The notes under the pieces were generated by a model that was given only the letters and a program-made list of their open reading frames with translations, ran no database searches and had not been told where the DNA came from. A stretch of DNA of 64,000 nt, from positions 5,001 through 69,000 of the forward strand of contig JAMJFZ010003708.1 of the NCBI GenBank assembly GCA_026225945.1. Reading direction: 5' to 3'. How positions within the stretch are numbered: position 1 is the first letter of the stretch; every line of letters begins with the position of its first letter. Both the position numbers and the translations under genes were made by a program. The stretch is from Cricetomys ansorgei. Its lineage: Eukaryota > Chordata > Mammalia > Rodentia > Nesomyidae. Below are positions 13,301-25,633 of the stretch, in pieces.

Positions 13301-13927
13301 TTTCGGTGAGACCAAGGGTTTTCTCCCTGCTAGGGGCAGCCACTTTTTAAGATTAAAGGGCTCAGCCAGAAGCAGATCTTTGATATACACAATAACCATG
13401 TCTGTCTGCTGTCTCCTTGTCTCCCTGGTCTGAGTGGGGTCACTAGCATCTCCGAGTATCATAAACTCTGTTTTCTCTAGCCTTGCTGTGCTTCCTGTGG
13501 CCACAGAGTAAGCAACAGTGGCCAGAGCAGAGGAGAGTCACAGGAAGTGGAGACAAGAAGGACGGACGACTGGACAGGAAGGAGGGAGAGGACCAAGCGC
13601 TGGCCAGGGTGGGGTAGCCCGGAGACAGACAGCCCCGGCCCACCCCTGGTGAACTTTCCCAGACCGGCCAGTGCAGTGCCTGAGGACAGAGGCCTGGCTA
13701 GGATGCGGGAAGTGCGAGCTGCAGGGGTGAAGTGTGCCTGTAAAGGACTCCTTCAAGGAGATTGAGAGAGCGGGGTCTCAGTTGACACTGAAGAAACCTG
13801 AGCAAGTCTAGGTGGGAGCAATGAAGCGGAAGAGCAGGAGCAGAGGGTGCAGAGCAGCAGCAGCAGCAGCTTGCTGAGGAGCGGGAGCCCACAGTGAAGG
13901 ATTCTGGATAATAATCCAAGGAAGCCC

Positions 13928-14078
13928 AGAGGGTAAAGAAACACGTTGCCAAGTCTGACAATCTGAGTCTGAACTCTGGGATCCACGTGGTGAAAGGGAG
14001 AACCAATTCTTGCAAGCCATCCTCTGACCTGCACACACTCTGTGATGAGTACGTGCACACATACAAGTAACAACTACA
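13928..14078 (+). repeat. B3/B2-type SINE
   Basis: The body has GAGTCTGAACTCTGGGATCC, CACGTGGTGAAAGGGAGAAC and CCATCCTCTGACCTGCACAC in the order expected for B3. The tRNA-like head is degraded. Confidence 0.8.
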
Positions 14079-14160
14079 TAGCTTTTTTTTTTTTTTAAAG
14101 GAAAGAAAAGAAAATTCCCGGGCCTCACTTTACAGAAGTGTGTCAGAAAGTACCACACAG

Positions 14161-14286
14161 GATTTTGTACAGAGCCTGGGCTGTCCCAGAACTCACTCTG
14201 GAGACCAGGCTGGCCTTGAACTCACAGAGATCACCTCCCTTTGCCTCCTGAATGCTGGGATTAAAGGCATGTGCCACCCTGCTGAG
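14161..14286 (-). repeat. B1 SINE
   Basis: Antisense B1 with GGAGACCAGGCTGGCCTTGA and ATGCTGGGATTAAAGGCATG. Its 5' poly-T side is missing. Confidence 0.92.
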
Positions 14287-16021
14287 TTCTGCCTGTTCAA
14301 AAAGGAAGCAGGGTCACTCAGTTTCCGTTTCTCTAGGGATTAGCAATGCGACTTGAGTTCTGCCTATGAGATGTTCCTTCAGGAGATTTTATTTTCAAAG
14401 CAACCAGTGTGAAGACAGAAGCAGTTTGTGGGTTTGCTTTTTGGCAAGGAGGGTACAGGAGCAGAGTTCTGCCTTCCAGGGCACTCCAAGAGGACTTTGT
14501 GGCAGTGGAGGCTCTGCTGGTGCAGTCTTGAGGTGGGATTTGGGGTTTGGGTGATATTTTGAAGGCACACAAAAGACAAAACAGTTGACTCTATTTAGAG
14601 AAAGTCAGAAGCTTCATGGATCAAGGGGTAACACTGTGAGATGTGAACACACGGAGATGAAGTGAGAGTGAGAGCACAGACGATATCAAGACGCATAATC
14701 ACTTAAATAGGTACAGGCAATAAGGAGCACAGCTCAGCACTGCTGCTGAGGGGACCTCAGGCTCACTCCTCAGGGTAGCCAGGCTCCCTGACTCAACGCT
14801 GCCTGCTGCAGAAAAGAATTTCAGGATGACTCAGAATGAAGCAAACGGTGAGTCTGTTGATGAGGAGAAGACATATGGACTTGAAGAGAGTCGAATACAG
14901 GTGTTAGGAAAGAAAGGAGCATACCTAACCACTTCAGCAGCGGCTGCGTCAGTAACTACATCAGTAGGCCCTGGGAGTCACTGCTTAAAGGATTAATATA
15001 TAACTACGCTTGAGGAAAGAGAGAAGACTGTGCTGACCTATCATTCCTTATCACAGGAATTCTTTTTATAAATGAAATTATAGGGCAATTTATGATGGTA
15101 CTGAGCAGGGTCACATATGAGGAAGAAGTGTAGCAAAGGTTAAAAACATGAATGAGTAAAATTATAGAAAAACAAAGTAATTTTGCTACACAGGGGTCAT
15201 TCAGAGAAGTTAAGACGGATACTTTTACCCTGAGCATTAATCATTGTAGTAGTCTTGTTTGAGGCACCTTCGGGAAGAGAATACTGTGTCTGCATTCAGT
15301 TTCCAAGTAAGGCAGTCTCCAGTCAGCACGCGGTGAGTCAGACTGAAGTGGTGAAGGGGAGTTCTTGTCCTAAGTCCTGGTAACTAACTTTCCTAGTTTT
15401 CTACCCTGTCTCACAGGGGATAACAAGTTGTTCAATGTGGTTTAAGATTTTTGAGCTAGGGAATCAAAGCGAACACAAGGCTTTTGAAGTACCATAGACC
15501 TGATCCACGCCCCCTTTACTGGCGTACCCTGTACCCTTGAAACATTATATAACCTTGTAGCCTTGAGCACTATCTTTAAAGTGGTTTATGCTTTTGCCTT
15601 ATTGTACCTGCAAAAGCAAAATAGGTCACCAGCAGTTCTCCTGGAGCTCTGTGTGAAATCCGACCAAGGTTCTCATTTTGGCAGTGCCTATGCAAACTAG
15701 TAGCTGATCCAGAAAGGTGGCCTCAATATCTGACACTTAGGTCCCCATCAGTGTGTGAAGGATATAGGTTTCCTAGAGCTGGGTTGAGTGATCTTCCTTG
15801 AATGAATTATCCAAGACATTCATTCAATGAAAGAAACCATGTATACACAATAAAAAGAACCAAGACACTCACACAACCAGGTTCATTGCCTAAGATCATT
15901 AATTAATGGTCTCTGAAAATTGGGCTTTTTCATGTTACTATTACCCAAGACCTGAGTTAGAATGTATGGCATCCAGATCATCGAGTCAAGACAAGGCTTA
16001 AAGTTATAGTAACTGTGTTGT

Positions 16022-16432
16022 CCTAGTTACTTTCCCATGGCTGTGCTAAGAAACCACAACCAACAGCAACTGGGGAGGAAAAGATTTATTCTGTCTCTGA
16101 ACTCTCAGGTAACACTCCATCACTGAGGAAGTCACAGCAGGAACTCACCCTGAAGGCAGAAACTAAAGCAGGGGCCATGGAGAAGTATGGCTTCCTGGCT
16201 TGCTCTCTGCAGCTTGCTCGGCATGCTTTCTTGTACAGCTCAGGACTGCCTCTCTGGGTGGTACCACCTGCCCTGGGATGGACCCTCCCACATCAGCCAT
16301 TAATCAAGACAGTGCCCCACAGACTTGCCTGCTGGCCAGTCTTACAGAGGCACGTTCTTAATTCAGATCCCCTCTTCTCAGATATGTCTCATTTTTGTGC
16401 AAGTCAACATAACCCGACCAGGACACGCGTCC
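16022..16432 (-). repeat. Rodent interspersed repeat (RMER-like), near full length
   Basis: The landmarks are TCCTAGTTACTTTCCCATGG, AACACTCCATCACTGAGGAA, a GGGGCCATGGAG block and a CAAGTCAACATAACCCGACC end. This is the most complete copy of the family in the window. Confidence 0.7.
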
Positions 16433-17284
16433 TGTTGGCAGGAAGGAATACGCCATAGCTGCTGTGGAAAACATTACACCAGATTCTTAAAGGATTAATT
16501 AGCAACAGCTCTCTAAATACAAAAAGGCATTCAAAGGTTTGGGGTGCCTTTCTCACGCTAGGTATCCTCCTAAGAGAGACTCCGTTTTCAAGCCCTATGT
16601 GGTACTCCCTGACACAGTCCTGCGAGGCTCAGAAAGACGAGGTGGCCGAGAACTTTCTTTTCTTTATTTCCTGTTTTCTGAAGCATTTATTTACTTACTA
16701 ATGGCTTACTACTTGATCCAGCAATTCCAATTTTAGGTTATGCCCACAAGCACAGATAACAAAGGCTCAGATGGTTATCTGTGCCCACATGATCTGTAAG
16801 AGTCAAAATGCAGAGACAGCCCAAGAGCCGTCCGTGGAGGGATGGTGAGTGAGGCAGGGTGAGCACACAAAGCAGCCTTGCTTTACCTTAGAAGGAAAGG
16901 CACGCCCACATATGCTGCAGTGTGTTCAAGTGAACCGAGGGCCACAGTAAGCGCACTGAAGTCTGAGTCCACTTGACAGAGATGCCCAGAACAGTCAGAG
17001 TTATGGGAACAAGAAAACACAACTGTGGTGATACGGGGCTGGCAGAGAGAGAAGTGGGAAGCCATTGTTCCATGGACACAAAGTCTCAACTTAGGGAGAA
17101 AATAAAAAGTTCTGAAGGTGAACAGTGGTGAAGGCTGCACAGCGTGAAATATCTAATGTCACTGAGCTGTACAGTAAGAATGATTAAAAAGTTCAATTTT
17201 ACGTGTTTTACTGCAAGGCCCTCAGATCTCAGAGCACCTGTGTGGTAGCCTGCCTCAGACATGCTCGAGATGGAGCCAGTCAAC

Positions 17285-17560
17285 ATTTTAGCATGGGTTC
17301 ATGACCCCCTCCAACTGAAGAGCTATGGATAGCTGATATCTCCTAGGGGGAAGAGACTAAATTCCTTTAAGAGTGTGGCTCTTGGTAGGCTGCTCACACT
17401 CCAGCGGATGGCCCCACACCGCTGGGTGGGGCCCTGGAGTACCTGGGTGGCACAACTTAGAGTTGACCGACATACAGTTGGAGGATAGGGTGGTGAGGTG
17501 GATTTGGGAGCCCGGCGAGGAGCCGAGGGGGTATATGACACAGTACGCAGTATGGAAGGG
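17285..17560 (+). mobile_element. Probable LINE-1 (Lx-type) 3' UTR piece
   Basis: GGGTTCATGACCCCCTCCAA, then GAGCTATGGATAGCTGATAT and GATGGCCCCACACCGCTGGG, resembles the 3' UTR of older rodent L1 families. Assignment is by memory only. Confidence 0.45.
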
Positions 17561-17812
17561 CCGGCCCACTGCGGGTGGTACCATTCCTGGCAGATAGTAC
17601 TGCATGGTCTCAGCAAGCTGAGAACCAGCCAGGAAGAGCAGGCCTCTAAGCGGCACCCTCCACAGCCTCAGCCTCAGCCCTGCTCCAGATTCCTGCCTGA
17701 CCCCCTGGGTGATGGACTATTACATAAGCGGAAAGAAACCCTTTTCTCCCCAAGTTGCTTTTGGTCATGGTGTTTACCAGAGCAACAGAAACCCAAACTA
17801 AGACAGAAATCA
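17561..17812 (+). repeat. Rodent interspersed repeat (RMER-like)
   Basis: The 3' signature TTTTGGTCATGGTGTTTACC followed by AGCAACAGAAACCCAAACTA closes this copy. The preceding AAAGAAACCCTTTTCTCCCC block fits the same family. Confidence 0.65.
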
Positions 17813-18649
17813 TAATTTTTCTAGTTTGTATAATTTTCAAATTATTTGTTATTTTAGAAAACTAAATAGAAAAGCTAACTGGTTTAGATCCTGTTACAAA
17901 AATTTGAGGCATATATTCTGAGATATTCATTTACCGTATGTTTCTAGGGTGAAACTGTTTTTCTAAAATGTTTAAGATTGTTTATTTATATTATTATATT
18001 AAAATGACCAGCACTACAATTAGATTGTCCCTAAGTATTATGTAGAAAGAGAAACTACAGAAATATTCTCGAGTTTCTGGATATTGCATAGGTTTGAGAA
18101 CATTTTTGAGGTAGATAAAATATAGTTGAAAATATCCCGGAAAGTCTATCAGCTTTAAAACTTTAGTTTTAGTTACAGGATTTTGTCTGAACACTGTATG
18201 GAGTACTCAGAAGGTCTTCCCCACAGTCATCAGGTGTCTGGATACCTGCTGTGGATATCGTCTGGTGGTTTGGCTATTTGACACTTACTATGAGCTTGAC
18301 CCTCTTTGCTCTAAAAGACATGATATTGTCTAAGCAAACATATGAAGTAGAAATGGAATAGAATTTAAAAACCCATTCCAGTCTTGCCTTGCAGAGATAA
18401 CTACTATGTTCCCATGTCTTCATCTATAAACTCTCATGCTTCCTTTATTTTTAAACTTTATTAATGCTACTAGAATAGCAAGAAACCCTGTAATAGCAAT
18501 ATGAAGGTATATCTATGTTCCTGTGTTTGTATCCTGCAAAAGAACAACAAAAAACTAGAAAACTCTAATGTCTGTTTATCAAATATAAATAAGACAAAAC
18601 CAATTTTACAATAAAAGTAGTTAAATCATCATAGCAGTTTAAAAAACTG

Positions 18650-18797
18650 CCTTGTTTTGTTTGAAAGAGGAGCTTGTTCTGTAGCCAAGGCTGGCCTTGA
18701 ACTCACCTATAGCCCAAGCTGGCCTAGATCTCACGGTAACCCTCCTGTCCCAGGCCCTCCTCCTGGGATTACAAGCATACACCTCCACACCCAGACC
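18650..18797 (-). repeat. B1 SINE, diverged
   Basis: TTCTGTAGCCAAGGCTGGCC and CTCCTGGGATTACAAGCATA mark an antisense B1. A duplicated inner segment (GCCCAAGCTGGCCT) is inserted. Confidence 0.8.
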
Positions 18798-19025
18798 CGT
18801 GAATGTGTCAGCCACGTTGTCCCTGACACACAGCAGCTACTGTCACATTCTCATTCTCCCGAGGGAACACTCTTATTGTTGCTCTTTTTAAAAAATGACA
18901 GGATTGATTTGATATTATGTCTCTTAACACCAAAGGAAAACTAGCTGCAGTGTAATTTCCTTGCTACTTCATATCCTTTCCAAGTAACACTCACCAACAG
19001 CCCTAACTCGTTAAAGTGTCACTTG

Positions 19026-19198
19026 AAGGTTTAGTGAAATGGCTAGAGAGAGTTCAGCTGCTGTTCTCAGAGAAGACAAGTTTGGTTCCCAGATACAGAT
19101 GCTCCAGCTGCAGGGCAATCCGACACTCTCTTATGGTCTCCATGGACATCCACACAGGTGTGCCACACAGACGCACACAGACACATGTAAATGAAAAC
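19026..19198 (+). repeat. B3/B2-type SINE
   Basis: AGTGAAATGGCTAGAGAGAG starts a degraded tRNA-like head. CAATCCGACACTCTCTTATG and CACACAGACGCACACAGACA match the B3 3' half. Confidence 0.75.
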
Positions 19199-19239
19199 AA
19201 ACAGTACTGCATGACATGAAATAACTCATTGAAGAGTGA

Positions 19240-19480
19240 CACCACTTAATGGCTCTGGACAATGGCTGTGGGGAGAAGTATGGCAGCACGAACAGCCAAG
19301 GGAGCTCACACTGGGCTGCAAGCAGCAGGCAGAGAGAGCACGCTGGGAACAGCATGGGCAGTGACATCTCCTTCAACAAGGCCACACTTCCTAATTCTTT
19401 CCAAACAGTCCACCAACTAGGGACCAAGTATTCCAACATATGAGCCTATGAGGCCATTATCATTCACACCACTGCACTGA
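19240..19480 (-). repeat. Rodent interspersed repeat (RMER-like)
   Basis: CTCCTTCAACAAGGCCACAC, CTAGGGACCAAGTATTCCAA and ATGAGGCCATTATCATTCAC are the distinctive blocks of this family. The same family, in the other orientation, occurs at 54440. Confidence 0.75.
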
Positions 19481-19954
19481 GTTCTGATGAAATTTTAATA
19501 ACCATCAAGTCAATACCCCCAAAACCAATGAAAGCTATTTTCTGGTGGATAGTTTTAATTAATTTTCCCTAGAGTGATAATTAAAGCTGATGTAACACAA
19601 CACGCACACACATTATCGACTTGAGGGTAGAAGTGGCATGCCTGTGTAGCTATGGTTTGAAACAGTATTTCAATTCCCCATTTCACTTATTTTGTATGTA
19701 GACATGCATTGGTGACAAGATGGAGTATAAATAACAATTTAGGATGCTTCCTTTTAGAAAGGATCATAAACATTCATATGGCAATGGATCTTCCAGTTTG
19801 AAGCCTGTTCAGTAGTGTGATTTCTAGATTAATCTGTATCGTCAGAGTAAGTCAGGGAAGGCTGCAGGTTATGTCAAACTGTTGATACTAGAATCTCACG
19901 ATGTGGTGGGAGACACACCCTTCAGACACCCCTAAAGAAGAAAGGATGTTGGTC

Positions 19955-20405
19955 CTGCTCCAGACACTTGCTCAGCCATGTTCACTGCTGCTTATTCATA
20001 ACAGGAAACGGAAACAATTTGAATGTTGTTGAACTGATGGACAACGAAAATGTGGTACACATACACTATGGAGTACCATTCTGCCGTAAAGAAAAACGGA
20101 ACCATGAAATTCCCGGGCAAGTGGGTAGGGCTAGAAAAGTTCATATTGAGTAGGGTACCCCACACACAGAAAGACAAACATGCCGTGCTCTCTCTCATCG
20201 AGGCTCCCTGCTCCAGATACTCAGATGTGAGTACATATCCTGGAGTAACTGCAGCAACTACGAAAGTAAAAGTGGCCATTGCCGCTGTAGGGGTGGAGGC
20301 ACAGAAAGGGGGAGGTGCTCTGAAGCGGGAGATGGGGAGGGAGGGTAGTTAGAGAGGGGAGAGGGAAATACAGAAGGAAAAAATAGGATAACAATAAAAG
20401 TGTCT
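19955..20405 (+). mobile_element. LINE-1 3' end (ORF2 tail and 3' UTR)
   Basis: GGTACACATACACTATGGAG, CCATGAAATTCCCGGGCAAG and GAGTAGGGTACCCCACACAC are typical of the L1 ORF2 C-terminus and 3' end. They are followed by a purine-rich 3' UTR and an A-rich tail. The copy is truncated and carries stop codons, so it is a dead insertion. Confidence 0.8.
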
Positions 20406-20458
20406 AAAAAAGTCATAAGAAATTATACTATTACAATATGCCTAAAATTACCTATATT

Positions 20459-20665
20459 AGCCGGATGGTAGTGGCGCACACCTTTAATCCCAGCTCTTGG
20501 GAGGCAGAGGCAGGCGGATCTCTGAGTTTGAGGCCAGCCTGGTCTACAGAGTGAGTTTCAGGACAGCCAGGGCTACACAGAGAAACCCTGCCTCAAAAAG
20601 AAAAAATCAGCCAATCAACCAAACAAACAAACAAACAAAAAAACCAGAAACAAAAAAAAAAAACT
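20459..20665 (+). repeat. B1 SINE with A-rich tail
   Basis: This is an almost intact B1 from AGCCGGATGGTAGTGGCGCA to GGGCTACACAGAGAAACCCT, followed by a (CAAA)n/poly-A tail. Confidence 0.96.
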
Positions 20666-20999
20666 TATCTCTATTATGTAAATCTGTGAATACATATATA
20701 GTTCAAAGAAAAATTTCCATCTGGGATGACAATTTTCCCCACAAGAGTCATAAACTCTCAAACCAGTCAGGAGACGCCCTCTTCAAGTTGTTGGTCAGGG
20801 TTTCCAAGAGACTCTCAGAACACCGTAAGCCACAGCGGTTGCCCCTTGTTCCCCCCAAGCCCCAGAGGAGGAAGGTAAGACCCTACTGCTGAAGACACCA
20901 TGTACTTCGGACACAGAACCCAGAACCTCAACTCAATCTGGCCTGAAAGCCTCCTCTGGAGGACTAGCTTTCCTGGTACCAGAAGACACCATGCAAGCT

Positions 21000-21935
21000 T
21001 CTAAAGGAAGAAGCAACCAATAGTCCCCCCGAGTTATGGCACCCATGAACCACAGCAATGACAAGCATGTCTCCATCACCCTCAGGGTGCAACAGTGGCA
21101 CACACCTTGGTGGTAACCAACAGCTCTCTAATTGGACTTCAGGCCTGCTCAACGACAGGGAAACCATGCTTGGCATTGGAAATCCAGTCAAACCCAGGAC
21201 CAGTGAAGTCATAGATCTCGGAGGAGAATCTACAACCCTAACTTTACAAAACCAACATACTTCCTACCTGCATTCTAAATAGTTATGCTTCTATGCTCAT
21301 ATAGATATGGTTCTCATTTCTCATCAAGGAGACTTCTCTTTGCAACAGATACCGTTACAGAAAAACCACAACCAATCAAAACACAGAGCTGTGGAGCCCA
21401 GTCCCAACTGATACACCTACAACACAGCTCCTGAACCTAAGACTCAAGGAATGCTGTGGAAGAGCAAGTGGAAAGACTGAGAATCAGAGGACCAGTGAGT
21501 TTGCTGAGATTATGTCTCTTAGAAACGTCAAAGAAGCTACTGTAACTGTGAAGTCTCATCAACATGGCTGCCTAAACATGACTCAAATAAGGATGACAAA
21601 CAGACATGCTAACAAAGAAAGGGGGAAACTCACAAAGCTTCAACCCCACAGAGCTACAGACAGCTAAGGAATGCTGAGAGAGAGCCTTCCCCAGGGAAGA
21701 GCACACATCCAACACGACTGTCAGCCCTGAAACACATAGGAGTAACACTGCACAGACTGAACAGTGTGCTTATGTGTTTAGGAATACGTAAATATTCACA
21801 GACACACGTGTAACAACGAGAGAAAAAGAGGTCATGAGCTCAGGGCGGTACACGGGAGAGGCTGAATGGAGAACAGGGAGAGGTAAAGGACGCAATTATA
21901 ATCTCAAAAATTAAAAGAAATATATTTTAAAGAGA
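21000..21935 (+). mobile_element. LINE-1 (Lx-type) 3' UTR
   Basis: A long non-coding stretch with GAATGCTGAGAGAGAGCCTT, CAGCCCTGAAACACATAGGA and AAAAAGAGGTCATGAGCTCA ends in TAATCTCAAAAATTAAAAGA. That order is characteristic of older rodent L1 3' UTRs. With the piece at 19955 it could be one insertion interrupted by the B1 at 20459. Confidence 0.7.
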
Positions 21936-22011
21936 AGAAAGGAAAGGATGCCAGGACATGTTTTACGTTGAATCTTGGAAGCAAATTCTGTAGACAAATT
22001 GGGGCTTTTCT

Positions 22012-22174
22012 TTTTCTTTTTTTGGAGGAGGGTATTTCAAGACAGTGTTTCTCTATGTAGTCCTGGCTTTCCTGGGACTCACTCTGTAGACCAGGCTGGC
22101 CTCAAACTCAGAGATCTGCTTGCCTCTGTCTTCCCGGTACTGGGATTAAAGGCGTGCGTGACCGAAACCGGCTC
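22012..22174 (-). repeat. B1 SINE
   Basis: A poly-T-rich start, TGTAGTCCTGGCTTTCCTGG, and GTACTGGGATTAAAGGCGTG identify an antisense B1. Confidence 0.95.
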
Positions 22175-22904
22175 TGGGGCTTCTTATTTACTGTGGTTGT
22201 TGGCTGACTGCTGGTGGCTACGTACATAGTAGCTACAGCACTTACACTGGCCCTGTGGAGAAGTGTCTGCCTTTGCGCTTGAAACTTTGCATCAGACTGA
22301 AGATGTGAAAAAGCTGCCACCCTGGAGAGACTGCCTGGTAGACACTGGTAACTGGCAATGGAGTATTTTGATCCTGATTGCAAAGGAAGGTTCACAGCTA
22401 TTGACTATGAACTACTTCTCTACCCAAGTCAGTTCTACCTAATTCGGCATCATGGCTTGGTGCAGGTGTTCGTGGCTCTGTAAAGGCTCACATCTGACAT
22501 TTATGAGAGGCAGCACCGCTGGGGAAGTAAGCTGAACTCGAGGACGGTGCCAGCGTTGTTGATGCTGGTTCTCTTTTCCTGAGTGGACAATGGTCTGCGT
22601 GACTAATGAGAAGAGAGACACTGAGTTTAGGATACAGCACTCTTAGAGGACGAGAAGGGGCCTTGGAATGGAGCATGTCAATGGTCATCCAAATTGAAGC
22701 TGCACTGAGTGTTTTCATGAAATGTGGATGGTCTTTTTGATTCTGTAGAGACTTATGGCAATGTTTTCAGTAACAGAAACATTTGTCTATAATGTGTAGT
22801 AAGATTTTCTTATTGTTTTCCTTAACTTTTAGAGGAAAAAGGTGTTTTTTTAAAAGGGGGAATATTTAAAATAAGCTTATATTTACTGCTCTTTCAGAGG
22901 AATG

Positions 22905-23045
22905 GCGTTCAGCTATCAGCACTCACAAGGCTGCACACACCTGCAATTCCAGTTCCAGGACATCCAACACTCTCTTCTGGCCTCAGAGTTCCCTGCATGT
23001 ACACAGCACACACATGCAGGCTCACACAGACACACAAATAATTTA
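22905..23045 (+). repeat. B3/B2-type SINE, 3' half
   Basis: ACACTCTCTTCTGGCCTCAG, GCATGTACACAGCACACACA and ACACACAAATAATTTAAAG form a B3 3' half. Confidence 0.75.
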
Positions 23046-23071
23046 AAGAATTTTAAATGTGCCTTAAAAAA

Positions 23072-23201
23072 AACTGTCTTTCTCTATAGCCTAGGCTAGC
23101 CTAAAAACTCAACTTCATAGCCAGGCCAGGCCAGAGTTAGCCTCAAACTTGGGGAATGCTCCAGACGCTGAGATCGCATGCACAAGCCACCATGTCTGGC
23201 T
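23072..23201 (-). repeat. Old B1 SINE
   Basis: TCTATAGCCTAGGCTAGCCT and CACAAGCCACCATGTCTGGC are the only clear B1 landmarks left. Confidence 0.7.
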
Positions 23202-23344
23202 AAACTCTGCTTTTAATGTAATATTACAATAAATGTGCTTCCTGCCTTCTCGTATGAGGATATAAGAAATGCAAGCGTAACTCGTATTTATCAGTCAGAA
23301 ATACGCCAGCATCGTAAGTAAGGCTTGATACCACAGAGGAGAAA

Positions 23345-23528
23345 TAATTTATATGCACACGAGTGTGCTTTCACGAGTTCACGATCACGCAGCTGCCCAG
23401 GAGACCCATGGGCACTTGGTCTCCGGGAACTGGTGGTTGGGAACCGCTAGCTTTGGTGCCAGGAACTGAACCCAGGCTCTCTGCAAGAGCCGTGCGTGGC
23501 CGTAACTGCCAAGCCATCTTCACAGCCC
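23345..23528 (-). repeat. B3/B2-type SINE
   Basis: GTGCCAGGAACTGAACCCAG, CTCTGCAAGAGCCGTGCGTG and CTGCCAAGCCATCTTCACAG are the antisense head of a B2/B3 element. Confidence 0.88.
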
Positions 23529-24219
23529 AGAGAGCTATTTTTAAAAGAGAAAGTATGTGTTAGCAAATGTGTGCAGCTACTTGCTATTCACATTTAAAAC
23601 GTATCTTTTTATTTTATGACAGTCTAGAGGACTCAGGGAGCTATCATATTTTATTACTAATAAATACTTTGCCTCAAGCTAGTAGTTTCCTGAATTTTAT
23701 TGAAGACGTGTACATATATACTTGTGAGTATACTTGTGTGTAAATACGTGTAAACATTTTCGCATGCCTGAGACCCTGACGATACACCTCCAATTGATGT
23801 TGTATTTGTCTTATAAAAACATTAATAGGCGGTGTTATGCATCTTCATCTAACTGTGTCTTACGACATTCAGAAACGATCCCTGATGCAGTAATCAGGAC
23901 GATTTTAACAGTGAAGTAAGTGGCGAGCTTTGGGCTCAAGTCCTTCCGCTGAGGAGGACAAGCAACCCTTGGTCCCCAGAGTACTTCTGCTGTTGGGATA
24001 AAGATGCACTGAGCATGGTGCTGGGGACCAGTCTCTGAAACTCACAGCATAGTCTTCCGTCTGTAAACTATTTACTATCCTAGACACGCAGAAAAAAGGT
24101 GCACAGGTTGAAGATTAGTTCTGAAAACTGGGCCTGTATGTATGAGCACAGCCATTTATTTATAAGTGTTCCTCACTTAGAAGAAGGAACTTGACTGATT
24201 CACTTTTGACAGTTTTTTC

Positions 24220-24375
24220 TCATACATATGGTATGCATGCATATTCATGTGAGAGAGAGACCTCACGTCACAGTGCACACAGTTGTCAGGGGACAACTCG
24301 CAGGGGTCAGTTCTCACCTGTCAGGGGGGTTCTAGGCATCAAACTCTGGTTATTTTGATAGCAAGTGCTTTTATC
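24220..24375 (-). repeat. B3-type SINE, diverged
   Basis: CAGGGGACAACTCGCAGGGG, TCTAGGCATCAAACTCTGGT and ATAGCAAGTGCTTTTATCCC fit an antisense B3. Confidence 0.7.
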
Positions 24376-24392
24376 CCATTTCATTGGCTGGT

Positions 24393-24530
24393 GTTTTTTG
24401 TTTTTTCTTTCTTAAGATAGGGAGGGTCTCTTGTAGCCCAGCTGGGCCTTAAATTTCCTGTGAACTCCTGATCCAACTGCCTCTACCTCCCAAGTACTGC
24501 ATAACAGGAGGTCACCACAACATCTGGCTG
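24393..24530 (-). repeat. Old B1 SINE
   Basis: A T-rich start, TCTTGTAGCCCAGCTGGGCC and CCACAACATCTGGCTGACC mark a worn antisense B1. Confidence 0.75.
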
Positions 24531-24810
24531 ACCAAGTGAAGAGCTTCCATTTTATTGACAGTATGAGAATTCATTTGTGCTTCTCCCTTTTGTACTTATA
24601 AGTGCCCTTCCCCGTTATGTGTAAGCTTTTGGAGCTGCATTAATTCTGTGTAAAGGGGAGTGTAACAGCTTGGTTTTCCCAGTGATTTTGTCTTGAACTG
24701 TTAATTGGTGCAAGAAATTGATCAGGACCAGACATGCAATTCTTCTATATAGTGACCATCACACACAGTGTTGTTACTTTTATAACGAACTATTAAGCTG
24801 GGGATTCTTG

Positions 24811-24890
24811 TTTTTAAGACAGGTCTTATGTAGCTGAGGGCGGCTCCCCGTCTCAAGTGCTGGGATTACACATGGGCATCACCACACATA
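24811..24890 (-). repeat. B1 SINE, internally deleted
   Basis: TTTTTAAGACAGGTCTTATG joins directly to TCAAGTGCTGGGATTACACA, so the central part of the B1 is missing. Confidence 0.7.
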
Positions 24891-25226
24891 AAACTCTGTG
24901 CTCTTAAACTACTTTTACGCTTCAACTAAACGAAACAAATTTCAGTGCCAATTTCCTAGGCTCAAAGAAGTGGAGTCTGCACTGTTCCTACTAATGCTTT
25001 TTTCTCCTACCACATACTCAGTTTAAGGACACTGAGTTTTTGTTACCTTCGTCTCTCTTACTACTTAGCACCAAGACGCTCACACACAAGTCAGCGGTCA
25101 GTACTATCCTGCTTGTGTCATATTAATGTTTCTAAACTATGGCCTGGATTATTCACAGGTCTACTGTTCACTCAATGTGTGTACTCAATGCTCACGTTAT
25201 GAGAAGCACAATGTCATAGACTACAA

Positions 25227-25421
25227 CAGCAGCTCGCAACCTGAGGGTCATGACCACTTCAGGGGTCACCCCAGATTATCTGCATATCAGATATTTACAT
25301 TAGGATCTATAACAGTAACAAAAGTACAAAGCAGCAGCGAAACTAACTTTATGGTCCGGGTCACCATGGCGAGAGGAACCGTATTAAAGGGTCGGAGCAC
25401 TGGGAAGGCTGAGAACCACTG
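25227..25421 (+). mobile_element. Non-autonomous hAT element (URR1-type)
   Basis: It has a diverged left terminus (CAGCAGCTCGCAACCTGAGG) and a good right terminus (GCTGAGAACCACTG). The inner ATATTTACATTAGGATCTAT and GGTCACCATGGCGAGAGGAA blocks are shared with the copies at 55289 and 62583. Three copies in one window allow the family to be recognised from the sequence itself. Confidence 0.75.
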
Positions 25422-25591
25422 TACTCCAAGATGTAAAAACAAGTTCAAGGCGAAGATAAGTAACTGTAGCCGAGGTCAGAAAGTGGTCGTGACAGCACAC
25501 GCTCAGGAGGTCGTGTGGACCCAGCAGAAGTGAGGCTTCTCCAGAGGCCGATGTCGTAGAGAATGGACAGAACTCAGGGTAACGTCTGGAG

Positions 25592-25593
25592 GT

Positions 25594-25633
<40 letters not shown>

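Larger units (their letters stand above)
12700..18650. other. Intergenic, no gene recognised
   Basis: Repeats listed separately take up roughly a third of this stretch. The unlisted parts (14300-16020, 16440-17280 and 17815-18650) are AT-rich with scattered stop codons in all frames. I saw no splice-flanked, family-matching exon. Confidence 0.55.
22175..25226. other. Intergenic, no gene recognised
   Basis: Between the listed SINEs the DNA is AT-rich and stop-dense. Bases 22175-22900 hold short open frames on the minus strand with no recognisable family, and I could not connect them by splice sites. Confidence 0.55.

Noticed and set aside
19955..21935. A functional LINE-1 element
   Set aside because: Only ORF2-tail and 3' UTR pieces are present, interrupted by a B1 and by stop codons.
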